NCBI GenBank assembly: GCA_009692585.1
Contig: SHYX01000028.1
Coordinates: 1 to 64,000 of the forward strand
Direction: 5' to 3'
Length of the DNA stretch: 64,000 nt
Source of the DNA: Myxococcales bacterium
GTDB taxonomy: Bacteria > Myxococcota > UBA796 > SXON01
Positions 1-9,043 of this stretch are shown one piece after another; position 1 is the stretch's first letter, and the number at the start of each line of letters is the position of its first letter. A model generated the notes under the pieces. It worked only from the letters and a program-made list of their open reading frames with translations, was not told where the DNA came from and did no database searches. A program made the translations under genes and the position numbers.

Positions 1-1079
1 CGGGCCATGAGCGCATCGTAGAGCGTCGCGGCCATCACCGCGGCGCCGTCGATGCTCGGGTGAATCGGGTCGTTGAACAGCCGCCCCTGCCGCTCGGCGG
101 GGACGCGGGCGAACGCTTCGTAAAGCGGCACGTGGGGAATGTTCGCCTCAGTCGCATACGCGGCGAGGGCCTCCCGGTACGGCGCCCACGGCAGCACCTG
201 CCCTGGCTTGGGCTTCGGGAGCCCACGGATGGTCCACCTGCCGACGTCCCACTCCTGGGCAAGCGGTGCGAGCATCATCCTCGCGCCATGTGCACGCGTC
301 TGCGCCTCGATCGCCGCGATGTTGTCAAGGTACGCACCGAGGGGGACCCGCGACAGATCGATGTATTCGTCGATGCGTTCGAGCCAGCGGGTGTCCCGCG
401 GCACGCCGGGCATCAGCACCCGGTTGCGCTCCTGGTTGGAGGTGGCGTAGTGGTGTGCGTACACATTCCACGCCGAGCAGTAGGTGCGCGACCCGCGAAG
501 GGTCGCCGCCATCCCCCCGGTCGGTGGGCTGACCAGGGCCAGCGCCTTTTCGTCCTGGAAGGCGTCGATATTGCAGTCTGAGAAGATGTTGGACACGATG
601 ACGAGGTCGGGCTCCAGCGCGAAGCCCACGTCCTCCAAGAGGCGCAACGTCTGGACGGTGCTGTACCCCGGGATGCCGAGGTTGATGACCTCGATGCGGA
701 GCTGCGGGAACTGGGTCTGGAGCCGACGCTCCAGCTCCTCCTGGTAGGTGCGCCCGTCGGGAACGCCCCAGCCGTACACGCTGGAGTCGCCGGTGGTGAG
801 GATGCGCACCTCGTTGGCGGCCTTCGCGTGAGGCACAAAGCTGTCGCGCAATCCGAGCGGCCCCACCGTAGTCGTAGAGCCATCGCCGCTGCGGATGACG
901 TACCCTGGCGTCAACCTCCACAGGTAGCGCGCATCGGCCTGCATCTCGGGCCAGGTGCCGGTTGCGGGGACGGGCGGCTGGCAGTCACCGACTCCGAGGC
1001 CGCGCGCCACGAGCTCCCAGACGACGAACGCGCCGAGGGTCATCGACAGGGACAGCGTGAGTTTGCGACGGCGGGTCAC
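1..1079 (-). CDS. SGNH/GDSL-family hydrolase, C-terminus cut by window edge
   Basis: About 359 codons are open from a GTG at 1079 to the left edge, with no stop reached. Block I of the SGNH/GDSL esterase superfamily is visible as GDSSVYGWG at about residue 93, carrying the nucleophilic Ser, and block V as DPIHPS near the end, supplying the catalytic Asp and His. NLGIPGYST lies between them, as in other family members. An N-terminal basic stretch followed by a hydrophobic segment (LSLSMTLGAFVVWELVA) suggests a membrane anchor with the hydrolase outside. The GTG overlaps the TGA of the upstream protease gene by four bases (GTGA), which fixes the start and implies coupling. Family members deacylate or deacetylate carbohydrates and lipids; the substrate here is unknown. 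Confidence 0.82.
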   Translation of the reverse strand, partial: MTRRRKLTLSLSMTLGAFVVWELVARGLGVGDCQPPVPATGTWPEMQADARYLWRLTPGYVIRSGDGSTTTVGPLGLRDSFVPHAKAANEVRILTTGDSSVYGWGVPDGRTYQEELERRLQTQFPQLRIEVINLGIPGYSTVQTLRLLEDVGFALEPDLVIVSNIFSDCNIDAFQDEKALALVSPPTGGMAATLRGSRTYCSAWNVYAHHYATSNQERNRVLMPGVPRDTRWLERIDEYIDLSRVPLGAYLDNIAAIEAQTRAHGARMMLAPLAQEWDVGRWTIRGLPKPKPGQVLPWAPYREALAAYATEANIPHVPLYEAFARVPAERQGRLFNDPIHPSIDGAAVMAATLYDALMA

Positions 1080-4000
1080 CTCGAGGCCCTATCGCGCCGC
1101 CGGAGCCCCGCGAGGATGCCGGCCGCTGCCATGAAGAGGGCCGCGGGCGACCCGGCCCCGCTGGCACAGTCGCCGCAGGCCGTAGGCGTTGGTTCGTCGC
1201 CGGCCGCGTTCCAGCCGGGCAGGGGGGTCGCGTAGTTGTGGGTGCGGGCGTTGTCGTGACCGAAGGTCGTCCAGCCCGCGCTACCGCTGCGGGGGCCGTC
1301 CGTGTGCCACGCGAACAGCCAACCCATTCGACTTGCGACGACTACCTCTAGGGTGCCGTCCCCATCGAGGTCGCCGACGGATGGCGAGCTGAGCAGCCAC
1401 TGCCCGGTGAGCTTGGGCCAGCCCGGCGGCTCGACACCGTCGGCGTTCCACGCGTGCAGGACAAACCCGCCCGAGCCGGCGATGGCCTCCATCGCGCCGT
1501 CGCCATCGAGGTCCACCACGGCGGGGTTTCCGAAGAACTGAAGGTCCTCGACCTGGCGCGGGAAGCCGGGGAGGAAGCTGCCGTCCACGCCACTCCACGC
1601 CGCCAGCGCGTGATCGAAGTCGTAGCGCTGCCCGTCGTCCTCGGCCGCAGCCGCGTAGTCAAAACCCCCGGCACCGTTGACGATGTCAGGCACTCCATCG
1701 CCGTCGAGGTCGCCGACCGCCGGCGAATTCATCAACGGCAGCATCACCGAGTCGGAGACGTTACTGCCAGGACCGTAGCTTGCACGCCCAGATTTAGCGA
1801 TGTAGACTTCCTCGGCGGCGGCGTTGAGCACCATGACGTCCCCCGCCAATCCGTGGGTCACGATCTCCGGCGTGGAGTCCCCGACAAGGTCCACCAGCGC
1901 GGCGCTGTTGGGCACGCCCTGGCCGACCATCGGCAACACATCCACGTAGATACCGAAGATGCGCCTTGGCCAACCAGGAAGAATCTGGCCGTCACCGCTC
2001 ACCGCGTACAAGAGCGCGTGGGTGTCGTCGAGCGTCTCGTTGGTGCCGATGACCACGTCGTCGCGCCCGTCGCCATTGAGATCGCCGAGGGCGGGGCTGG
2101 CGACGATGCGGCGGTCATCGAGCGCCGACTCCGACCATTTCAGGCGGACCGGGAAGCCCACGGCGTAGGCGCCGTCGTCCTTCCACGCGTGCAGGAAGCC
2201 GTCGCCGCCGCCGATGACGATCTCCAGTCGATCGTCGCCGTCCACATCCCCGAGCGCGGGGGTCGACAAAAAGCTGTCGGAGAGGCTGTCGTCCTCGGAG
2301 GTGCTGGCGATCTCGGTGGTGTGGACCGGAAACCCTGCCCGCGGCGCTCCATCCGCACCAAAAACGTGTAGGGCGCCGCGAAAGCTCGCGACGACCACCT
2401 CGAGTGAACCGTCGCCATCGAGGTCGGCGACGGCCGGCGAAGCTGTCACCGGCGCGTACACGTCCACCCCGACGGCCTGCCAGGCGGAGGAGCCGAGGTG
2501 GTTCGCCGGGTCCGCCGGGTCGACCTCGGCGAGCAGCTCGGTGTGCACCGGCCATCCGGGCAGCTCGCTGCCGTCGAACGTCAGCGCGTGAACCCACCCG
2601 TCGCTCCCGGCGACGATGATCTCGTCGGCGCCGTCGCCGTCAAGATCCGCCAGCGCCGTGGAGGCTTCGATCGAGGCGCCAAGGTCCAACGGGAAGCCAT
2701 CCACCCGGTCGGGGTCCGCGTCGAGGTACACCGACATCCGCGCCGTGGTGCTTCGTCCCGCCGCGTCCGAGGCCAATAGGCGCAGCTGCAGCGTGTTCGC
2801 GTTGACCGCCTCTTCGCGCTCGACCGGGTTGGCGCCCTTGGCGTGATCGGCCAGTGGGCGCCACGTTTGCGGAAGGGTGAGGGTGGCCAGGTGCCCGTCC
2901 GTCGCTTCGGTTCCGGTCGCGACCACTGTCCACTCCGAGGGCTCCAGGCCCATGCCCCAGGACAGGCTCCAGCTCACGATGGCCTCGCGCCCAGCGACGC
3001 TCCCTGAAACGACCAGCTCCGCGTTGCCGCTCGGGTCGAGGATGTCGAACCACTGCGGGGAGCTGATCTCTGCAGTTGGCGGCACTGCCGTTGCCGCCGC
3101 CGCGAGGACGGCGGTCTCGGCGTTGATCCGGCCCCAACCGCTCCATGCGTCCCAGCCGGGCTTGGTGGGCCAGCGGGTGGGGTCGTCGGGGAGGGCGATG
3201 TCGTCGGCCGTTCCGGACAGCAGCGCGTGAAGCTCGGCCGGCGCCGGCGTCCACCCTGCGTCGCGGGCGGCGCTCACGATGAGCCCGCTTACGCCCGAGG
3301 TGACCCCGGTTGCGCCGCTGGAGCAGTCCGGGCTCGATGCGCTCCCGTCCAGGCGCACGCCGTGGTTGGTGCAGTTGCTGTACGCGACGAAACTGTCAGA
3401 GGCCTCGCGCGCCTCGCCCGAATGGACGATGGCGTGCACGTAGAAGGTGTGCGCCGCCAGCCCGGGCGCGTTGGGGTGGTAGGCGGTCTCGTCGGCGGCG
3501 CTGCCGATCATCAACAGCCCGCGGTCCCAGGCCAGGTCGACCATGTCGTCGACGAAGCTCGGCTGTTGGACTGCCCCGACGGCCACCAGCGCGACATCTG
3601 CTTCCCGGTCGATTGCGAACGCGAGTCCCGCGCCGAACGCCGAACCGTCGACGACGAAGCTGTCGCCCACCCGCACCGGGAGGATCGTGCAGTTCGGGCA
3701 GACGCCGACGTTCCCGCCGTTGTTGGCCTCAGCCGCGGCGTCTTGCGCCATCCCCGTGCCGTGGCCGAAGCGCACGTCGTCATAGGGGTCGTTGTCGTTC
3801 CACAAGAAGTCCCAGCCGCAGATGTCGTCGATGTACCCATCCGCATCGTCGTCGACGCCGTCGGAAAAGGTCGCGATCAGATCGCTGGGATCGAGAATTC
3901 CGTCCGCCACGTCGACACCGGCGTCCCGCGCGATGCGGGAATCGGCGGCCCAGTCGGCGATGGTGACGACGCCGTCGCCGTTGTTGTCGGCGCTGGCCGC

Positions 4001-4354
4001 CCCCTCGGGCAGCGGCAACTCACCGGGGTTGAGCCTGAACTTCCGGATGAGGTCCTCGTGCTCCCAGTGGACACCGGAGTCGATCACCGCGATGGTCACG
4101 TCGGCGCGGCCGGTGGTGATCCGAAAGGCGCGGTCCACCGACATCCCGCTCCCGCCCATGGAACGCTCGGCCGGCTCGGTCGGGAGCATCCACGCGGCGG
4201 GGTAGTAGCTGAGGTAGTTCCAGGCGTCGGCCATCTCGGCCGGGCAGTACTCGGGGCGATCGGGTTCGCCGCAGTCAGACTGCAACGGCAGCGGAAACTC
4301 GGCGCGCGCCACGGAGAGCAGGCCGGCGAGGAGGACCATCTGGGGCTTTATCAT
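1076..4354 (-). CDS. Secreted subtilisin-like (S8) serine protease with FG-GAP repeats and MYXO-CTERM-like tail
   Basis: 1092 aa. A signal peptide (MIKPQMVLLAGLLSVARA) precedes an S8 catalytic domain. The triad is visible as Asp92 in AVIDSG, His198 in FGHGTG and Ser353 in VTSGVSG, where the usual GTSMA is altered. From about residue 560 there are eight FG-GAP/VCBS-type units with DLDGDG calcium-loop motifs, as in secreted beta-propeller proteins. The C-terminus has Cys-Gly-Asp-Cys, a hydrophobic helix and an Arg-rich end (LRRRDRASR), like the MYXO-CTERM sorting signal of Myxococcota, so surface anchoring is inferred. It sits between a small exported protein and the SGNH hydrolase on one strand and probably shares their transcript. 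Confidence 0.9.
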   Translation of the reverse strand: MIKPQMVLLAGLLSVARAEFPLPLQSDCGEPDRPEYCPAEMADAWNYLSYYPAAWMLPTEPAERSMGGSGMSVDRAFRITTGRADVTIAVIDSGVHWEHEDLIRKFRLNPGELPLPEGAASADNNGDGVVTIADWAADSRIARDAGVDVADGILDPSDLIATFSDGVDDDADGYIDDICGWDFLWNDNDPYDDVRFGHGTGMAQDAAAEANNGGNVGVCPNCTILPVRVGDSFVVDGSAFGAGLAFAIDREADVALVAVGAVQQPSFVDDMVDLAWDRGLLMIGSAADETAYHPNAPGLAAHTFYVHAIVHSGEAREASDSFVAYSNCTNHGVRLDGSASSPDCSSGATGVTSGVSGLIVSAARDAGWTPAPAELHALLSGTADDIALPDDPTRWPTKPGWDAWSGWGRINAETAVLAAAATAVPPTAEISSPQWFDILDPSGNAELVVSGSVAGREAIVSWSLSWGMGLEPSEWTVVATGTEATDGHLATLTLPQTWRPLADHAKGANPVEREEAVNANTLQLRLLASDAAGRSTTARMSVYLDADPDRVDGFPLDLGASIEASTALADLDGDGADEIIVAGSDGWVHALTFDGSELPGWPVHTELLAEVDPADPANHLGSSAWQAVGVDVYAPVTASPAVADLDGDGSLEVVVASFRGALHVFGADGAPRAGFPVHTTEIASTSEDDSLSDSFLSTPALGDVDGDDRLEIVIGGGDGFLHAWKDDGAYAVGFPVRLKWSESALDDRRIVASPALGDLNGDGRDDVVIGTNETLDDTHALLYAVSGDGQILPGWPRRIFGIYVDVLPMVGQGVPNSAALVDLVGDSTPEIVTHGLAGDVMVLNAAAEEVYIAKSGRASYGPGSNVSDSVMLPLMNSPAVGDLDGDGVPDIVNGAGGFDYAAAAEDDGQRYDFDHALAAWSGVDGSFLPGFPRQVEDLQFFGNPAVVDLDGDGAMEAIAGSGGFVLHAWNADGVEPPGWPKLTGQWLLSSPSVGDLDGDGTLEVVVASRMGWLFAWHTDGPRSGSAGWTTFGHDNARTHNYATPLPGWNAAGDEPTPTACGDCASGAGSPAALFMAAAGILAGLRRRDRASR

Positions 4355-4361
4355 CGTGCCG

Positions 4362-4405
4362 GGGGAGAGGGTTCGCGCCCCGAACCGGCCCGGCGGCCTC
4401 TCCCC
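4362..4405 (-). promoter_or_regulatory. Intergenic inverted repeat between two operon genes
   Basis: Nine-base arms GGGGAGAGG (4362-4370) and CCTCTCCCC (4397-4405) flank an inner hairpin with arms GGTTCG and CGAACC. The structure sits between the stop of the small exported gene and the start of the protease gene. There is no T-run, so it is not a clear intrinsic terminator; an RNA processing or stability element is as likely. Confidence 0.3.
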
Positions 4406-4908
4406 TACCGGGCCGTGGCCTCCGGCCTCCCAGCTTCGGTTTCCAGGCTGAGCCGTCCGAAGGTGTCCCGCGAGGTGCCCGCTCCATCAAGCGTCGTCGG
4501 GAGCGGGCCGACGACCGTGGACTCCGCCGTCTCGGCAGCCAGGAGCGTTGCCGTCCGCGCCGGTGCCCCCGCCCCCCGCACCTGGACCACCACGTTTCCG
4601 CGCCGCGCGACCACAAAACCGTCGTCGCCCACGGCCTGGTCCGCGCCGGTGATCGCGATGGCCGGCAGCCGCGCCTGTACCGTCGAGACCTGGAACAGGA
4701 AGTCGCCTTCCGCCGCGGTGGCATCGACGTTCCAGTGATGCAGCACCCATCCTCCCGGCGCGGTTGCACGCCAGCCGTCCTCGCTGTCGATGAAGGTGGG
4801 GACGCCCAAGCCCAACGAAGTCCGGGCATCGGCGCTGAGGCCGGCGAAGAGCACCACGTCTCCGGCGATGGCGCTCCCGAAGAACAGGCTCAGCAGCGTC
4901 AGCATCAT
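4405..4908 (-). CDS. Small exported protein of unknown function
   Basis: 167 aa starting at an ATG whose ATGA overlaps the stop of the upstream transglutaminase-like gene. The N-terminus (MMLTLLSLFFGSAIAG) is a convincing signal peptide with an AIA-G cleavage site. The mature part alternates short hydrophobic strands (VVLFAG, GFVVARRGNVVVQVRGAG) and looks like a small beta-rich periplasmic or surface domain. I recognise no family. Its place between a transglutaminase-like lipoprotein and a subtilisin-like protease suggests a role with these secreted enzymes, which is inference only. Confidence 0.75.
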   Translation of the reverse strand: MMLTLLSLFFGSAIAGDVVLFAGLSADARTSLGLGVPTFIDSEDGWRATAPGGWVLHHWNVDATAAEGDFLFQVSTVQARLPAIAITGADQAVGDDGFVVARRGNVVVQVRGAGAPARTATLLAAETAESTVVGPLPTTLDGAGTSRDTFGRLSLETEAGRPEATAR

Positions 4909-6374
4909 TGGAGCGTCCCCTGGGCCTGGTAGGCGTACTCGGTGCGGGTCTTGGCGAGGCGTTCCAGGTACTCGTCGGCGTCGATCGCTTGCACCAGCAG
5001 CTCGTCGTGGGGGGCGCTGCCGGGGTCGGCGTCGCCGTCGAGCGCGAGGGTGGCGTCCCAGATGAGGTCGCTCTCGGGGCTCACCGACACCGCGTGGTAG
5101 CTGAACCCGCAGCCGCCGGGGCCAAACGGACAGTGGGTGTACTCGTCGCCGCCGATGGCGAGGATGTAGTTGAGATCGAAGTTGAAGCCGATGATGGCAT
5201 AGTCGACGTCCGCGCCGAGCATGTTGCCGAACCCGACGATGATGCCGGCGCAGTCGGTGCAGTTCACCACCACCCCGTACTTGCGCGACAGGTACCCGCC
5301 CATGTCGAAGTTCGCCCGTTCCCAGTCGTTTCGGGCGTAGGTGGTGTAGACGCTGGCGCCGTAGACGGTGTCGTAGGCAAGGCCATTGTCCTCGTAGACC
5401 CATCGCACCAAGGCGTCCAGGACCACATTTCGCTCGGCCGCGGTGCCCTCGAGCGCACGGAGCGCGGGATCGATGGCATCCACCCAGGGGAAGTAGCGTT
5501 CGCCCTCGGCCTCCCACGTGGGGGCGTCCAGCAGGCGGTAGATCCGCAGCGGCACGCTCAGCTCGTTGATGGTCCAGGACGCGCCCGCGTCGTCCCGCGC
5601 GATCACCCGGAGTCCCAGCGACTCCTCGGAGACGCCGACCGTAGCCGACAGGGGTTCGTCGCGTTGCAGCGTGATCACGCCGCCGTCGACCAACGCGGCG
5701 TCGTCGAGGACGGTCCACCCGTCCACGCTGGCGTGGAGCTCGGCACCGGTCAAGTTGGCGGCGCCGTAGCTGGTGGTGTCGCCGAGCTGCACCGCGATGA
5801 TGGGGCGGCTGTCGAAGGTGTAGGCCAGCGGCTGGGCGAAGTCGGCTTCGGCGACCACGAGGTTGTCGCTGACCGGCGGGAGCGGGGTCGCGGCGCCGGC
5901 GGTGTTGTCGATGGCATCGACCGAGACGAAGGCACCGTCGACGTCCTGGATGTGCCGGCGCGCCGACCAGTACAGGGGCACGCGGGTGGCGGTGGTCCCG
6001 CCGTCGTCCTCCGCGTAGGCGTTCTGCAGCCCGGCGCGAATCATCGCGAAGGGGTGCTGACGCTCGGCCTCGTCGGTGCCCACCACCAGGGTGTAGGCGC
6101 CGGTGGCGGCCAGGGCGCCGGCGTCGTCGCGGCCATCCCAGCCCACCCCGGAAGCCACCTGCTTGCGGATGACCACGTCGCTTTCATCGAGGATCCGCCC
6201 GGCGGCGGCCGGGTCGGCGTCCGCGCCCGTCATCGCCCAGGTCAGCGGCGTGTCGGACGCCGGGTCGAAGGCCGGCGCCGCGGTGAGGGTGATGTCAATG
6301 TCGGCGGCCGGCGCGGGCTCGGCAGCGGAGTCGGTTGTTGCCGGAACGCACGCAACAAGGAGCCAGGGGAGCAT
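4905..6374 (-). CDS. Lipoprotein with transglutaminase-like cysteine-protease domain
   Basis: 489 aa. I chose the ATG at 6374 because it gives a compact lipoprotein signal, MLPWLLVAC, with Cys9 as the lipidated residue; an ATG nine codons upstream would only add residues over an inverted repeat. An N-terminal part with a FlgD-like pattern (WDGRDDAG) is followed by a C-terminal domain with the Cys-His-Asp order of transglutaminase-fold enzymes: Cys375 in NCTDCAG, His427 in SYHAV and Asp440 in IWDATLALDG. Such domains in bacteria are usually peptidases or amidases acting outside the cytoplasm. It is the first gene of a four-gene operon with a protease and an SGNH hydrolase. Confidence 0.72.
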   Translation of the reverse strand: MLPWLLVACVPATTDSAAEPAPAADIDITLTAAPAFDPASDTPLTWAMTGADADPAAAGRILDESDVVIRKQVASGVGWDGRDDAGALAATGAYTLVVGTDEAERQHPFAMIRAGLQNAYAEDDGGTTATRVPLYWSARRHIQDVDGAFVSVDAIDNTAGAATPLPPVSDNLVVAEADFAQPLAYTFDSRPIIAVQLGDTTSYGAANLTGAELHASVDGWTVLDDAALVDGGVITLQRDEPLSATVGVSEESLGLRVIARDDAGASWTINELSVPLRIYRLLDAPTWEAEGERYFPWVDAIDPALRALEGTAAERNVVLDALVRWVYEDNGLAYDTVYGASVYTTYARNDWERANFDMGGYLSRKYGVVVNCTDCAGIIVGFGNMLGADVDYAIIGFNFDLNYILAIGGDEYTHCPFGPGGCGFSYHAVSVSPESDLIWDATLALDGDADPGSAPHDELLVQAIDADEYLERLAKTRTEYAYQAQGTLQ

Positions 6375-6392
6375 CGTATTATAGCTAACCCA

Positions 6393-6414
6393 TGACGTCA
6401 CGGTGACGTGACGT
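6393..6414. promoter_or_regulatory. Inverted repeat with three TGACGT hexamers in a divergent intergenic gap
   Basis: The only gap between two divergent genes holds ACGTCAC (6395-6401) and GTGACGT (6403-6409), a perfect inverted repeat around one base. TGACGT occurs at 6393, 6404 and 6409, and TGACGTCA at 6393-6400 is itself palindromic. The placement suits an operator for one or both genes. No regulator gene is adjacent. Confidence 0.4.
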
Positions 6415-6429
6415 CCCTACGATGCGCGG

Positions 6430-7068
6430 ATGCACGTCGCCTCGGCCCGTCCCGAGAACCTCTACCGGTCCGCGCAACACGCGCTGTCGTCGTTGGTGGT
6501 GATCCTGCTCCTGGAAATGGCGCTCAGCGAAAAGAGCGCCGTGGTCCTGGCCACGGCCTTCGCCGCCCTGGCGTGGACGCTGGAGCTGACCCGACGGCGG
6601 TTCCCGGCGTGGAACCAGGTGCTCATGCGCACCTTCGGGGTCGTCGCCCACAAACACGAGGCCACGGCCGTCAACTCGGCGACGTGGATGTGCACCGGTC
6701 TCGCGCTCATCGCGCCGTTTTTTGCGCTGCCGACCCTGGCGTTGGCGGTCGCGAGCGTCGGCTTCGGGGACCCGGCGGCGGGCTTCGTCGGGCGCCGCTT
6801 CGGACGGATCAAGCTCGTGCATGGGCGGTCGCTCGAGGGGACCGTCGCTTACGGGGTGGTCGCGTTCCTCTCCGGTTGGGCCATCCTCTCGATTTGGCAT
6901 CCCAGCCTCGGTGGGCGCGGGATCATCGCGGCGGCCGTTGCGGCAGTCACCGGGGCGATCGTGGAGCTGTTCTCCAGCCGCATCGACGATAACTTCGCGG
7001 TGCCCATCCTGACGGCAGCGGCGGTCGGCGTCGTGCTTCAAGGCGGTGGGGCGTGGATGGTGGGGTGA
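6430..7068 (+). CDS. CTP-dependent diacylglycerol/polyprenol kinase-like integral membrane protein
   Basis: 212 aa with about six hydrophobic segments. The conserved region of the SEC59/DGK1/VTE5 family is visible: GDPAAGFVGRRFG (about residues 116-128) followed by HGRSLEGT (about 134-141). In that family this loop binds CTP, and the enzymes phosphorylate lipid alcohols such as dolichol, phytol or diacylglycerol. It lies divergently from the transglutaminase-like operon across a 55-bp gap holding an inverted repeat. A CDP-diglyceride synthase relative is the alternative, but the S-EG motif favours the kinase group. The physiological lipid alcohol is unknown; a prenyl synthase and a PAP2-type phosphatase are encoded 18 kb away. 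Confidence 0.75.
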   Translation: MHVASARPENLYRSAQHALSSLVVILLLEMALSEKSAVVLATAFAALAWTLELTRRRFPAWNQVLMRTFGVVAHKHEATAVNSATWMCTGLALIAPFFALPTLALAVASVGFGDPAAGFVGRRFGRIKLVHGRSLEGTVAYGVVAFLSGWAILSIWHPSLGGRGIIAAAVAAVTGAIVELFSSRIDDNFAVPILTAAAVGVVLQGGGAWMVG

Positions 7069-7077
7069 GGGCAGGCC

Positions 7078-7419
7078 TCAACGGCTCGACCTCGAAAGGC
7101 GGAAGCCGGAAACGTAGCCGGCGTAGTTCGGGGCGGCGCCGTACTCGCGGTGCGACACTGCCGCGTTGCTCGCGTGGTTGCCCCAGTCGCCACCGCGAAA
7201 GACATGGTTGTAGCCCTCGCACCCCTCCCCCGAGCCGGTGACGGGACCGGCCGGGTCCACGTCGCTCTTGCCATCGGCATAGCCGCCGTGGCCGGAGTCG
7301 ATCCAGTCGTTCGTCCACTCCGACACGTTCCCGCTCATGTCGTAGATCCCCCAGGCGTTCGGCCAGCGCGTCGCGACCTCGTGGGCGTACGTGCCAACGG
7401 CGACGTCGTGCCAGGACAC
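7078..7419 (-). pseudogene. C-terminal remnant of a sulfatase-modifying-factor (FGE/SUMF1-type) domain protein
   Basis: Only the last ~115 residues of a SUMF1-type domain are present: NAWGIYDMSGNVSEW, then RGGDWGN and GFRLSR at the end. These are the family landmarks N-x-G-x-x-D-M-x-G-N-V-W-E-W, RGGSW and GFR. A complete domain needs about 250 residues, but the required upstream sequence runs into the divergent glycosidase gene at 7532, so the N-terminal half is missing. The open frame continues upstream to about 7460 without looking family-like. The cysteine pair of true formylglycine-generating enzymes is absent, so this was probably a non-FGE family member. A short functional protein from GTG 7419 cannot be excluded. 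Confidence 0.65.
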
Positions 7420-7531
7420 CGTGTCTGCAGGGCAGTCGCTCGCCGTCGTCGTGCGTGAGCGTGACCTGATGGTCCTGGTGGCGGTCGTCGGGATCGCTCG
7501 CGCGACCGCTCAGGGGGCGGTAGTCTCTCGA

Positions 7532-9043
7532 ATGCTCCTCCTCCTCCTCCTCGCGTGTGACCCCGACCCTGGCGATCCGCTCGTTTATGCGTTCCCCGAG
7601 GGCTTCCGTTGGGGCGCCGCCGGTGCCGCGCACCAGATCGAGGGGGGCAACACCAACAACAACTGGTTCCAGTTCGAGACGCTCCCCGAGTTCGACGGCA
7701 AGACGGCGGAACCGTCGGGAGCGGCGGTGGACGGCTATGCCCGCTACGAAGACGATGCGGACCTGCTCGTAGAGCTGGGCGCCGACATCTACCGGCTGTC
7801 GATCGAGTGGAGCCGGGTCGAGCCGCAGCGGGATGTGTGGGACGAGGCGCAGTGGCAGCACTACCGGGATGTCCTGGAAACGCTGCGAGCGCGCGGCATC
7901 GAGCCGATGGTGACCCTCCACCACTTCACCGAGCCGATCTGGATGCAGGACCTCGCCGACCTGGACTGCGCGGCCGGGCCGACGGACGCCAACCTGTGTG
8001 GCTGGACCAACCCGGCGGTGCCTGAGGAATTCGCCGAGTTCGCGGGCGAGGCCGCGGCGAGGTTTGGCGACCTCGTCGACGAGTGGAGCACCTTCAACGA
8101 ACCCGGCGGCTACCTGCTGTCCGGTTACCTGGGCGGGGCGTTTCCGCCTGGAGAGCTCAACATCACGGTCACCGGCGTGACCGAGCGGGTCATCCCGGTC
8201 GCGGTCGGCATGTTGGATGGCCACGCGGGTGCCTACGCCGCCGTGCACGCCGCGGACGTCGCCGATGCCGATGGGAACGGGGTCGCGGCGAGTGTCGGCT
8301 TCACCAACTCCATCCAGTGGATCGTCCCCGTGGACGAGGCCGACGCCGACGACGTCGCCGCGGCCGATCGCATCCGGGCCCTGTACGGCTACATCTTTTC
8401 CGACGGGGTGATCTCGGGCCTCCTGGATCGCGACCTCGACGGCACGCCCGAGGAGGCACATCCCGAGTGGGCGAACACCTGTGATCGGTTGGGCTACCAA
8501 TACTATTTCCGGATGTATGTGAAGGCGCTCCCGGGCTTCCCGCCCATCGACGCGGTGCCCTGTGAGGCCTCCACCTTGGAGATCCTGGGCATGGACCCGT
8601 CCACGTTCGGGTGTCCGACTCCCCATCCCGACGACGTGACCCAGATGGGCTACGAACATTACGCACCCGGCCTTGGGCTACTGGCGCCGGCGCTCGCCGA
8701 ACGGTACCCCGGGACGCCACTCCGTGTGACCGAGGCCGGGATCGGGACGACGACCGGGCGTCGCCGCGCCGAGAACATCGTGCGCCAGCTGGCGGGGCTG
8801 GCCGATGCGATCGACGCGGGCGCACCCGTGGACGGGTACATCCACTGGTCGCTCACCGACAACTTCGAATGGGCCGAGGGCTTCCGGCCTCGCTTCGGCC
8901 TGTGGTCCGTCGATCTCGACACCTTCGCGCGCACCCCCACCGAAGGCGCCGACGTCCTGCGGGGGATCATCGCCGACAACGGCATCCGCCAGAGTGTCTG
9001 GGAACAATACGGCCAGGGCGACCACCTCAGTCCGGGCGAGTAG
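7532..9043 (+). CDS. GH1-family beta-glycosidase, lipoprotein
   Basis: 503 aa from ATG 7532, giving the very short lipoprotein signal MLLLLLLAC. The glycoside hydrolase family 1 signature near the start is FPEGFRWGAAGAAHQIEG. The acid/base Glu190 is in STFNEPGG and the nucleophile Glu401 in VTEAGIG (the family consensus is TENG). YIHWSLTDNFEWAEG near the C-terminus is the aglycone/glycone-binding tryptophan region. GH1 enzymes hydrolyse beta-glucosides and beta-galactosides with retention. Anchoring a GH1 enzyme as a lipoprotein is less common, since most are cytoplasmic. The 3' end overlaps the convergent GNAT-like gene by 17 bp. Confidence 0.9.
   Translation: MLLLLLLACDPDPGDPLVYAFPEGFRWGAAGAAHQIEGGNTNNNWFQFETLPEFDGKTAEPSGAAVDGYARYEDDADLLVELGADIYRLSIEWSRVEPQRDVWDEAQWQHYRDVLETLRARGIEPMVTLHHFTEPIWMQDLADLDCAAGPTDANLCGWTNPAVPEEFAEFAGEAAARFGDLVDEWSTFNEPGGYLLSGYLGGAFPPGELNITVTGVTERVIPVAVGMLDGHAGAYAAVHAADVADADGNGVAASVGFTNSIQWIVPVDEADADDVAAADRIRALYGYIFSDGVISGLLDRDLDGTPEEAHPEWANTCDRLGYQYYFRMYVKALPGFPPIDAVPCEASTLEILGMDPSTFGCPTPHPDDVTQMGYEHYAPGLGLLAPALAERYPGTPLRVTEAGIGTTTGRRRAENIVRQLAGLADAIDAGAPVDGYIHWSLTDNFEWAEGFRPRFGLWSVDLDTFARTPTEGADVLRGIIADNGIRQSVWEQYGQGDHLSPGE

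Noticed and set aside
6378..6383. Perfect TATAAT on the minus strand before the transglutaminase-like gene
   Set aside because: It ends only three bases before the chosen start codon, so a transcript would begin inside the gene, and no -35 lies at the right distance.
4908..6395. Long open frame opposite the transglutaminase-like gene
   Set aside because: It is antisense to a gene with a signal, catalytic triad and operon context; its translation is Val/Gly/Asp-rich without domain features, as expected for the mirror of high-GC coding DNA.
7078..7419. Functional formylglycine-generating enzyme
   Set aside because: The N-terminal half is missing and the active-site cysteines of true enzymes are absent.
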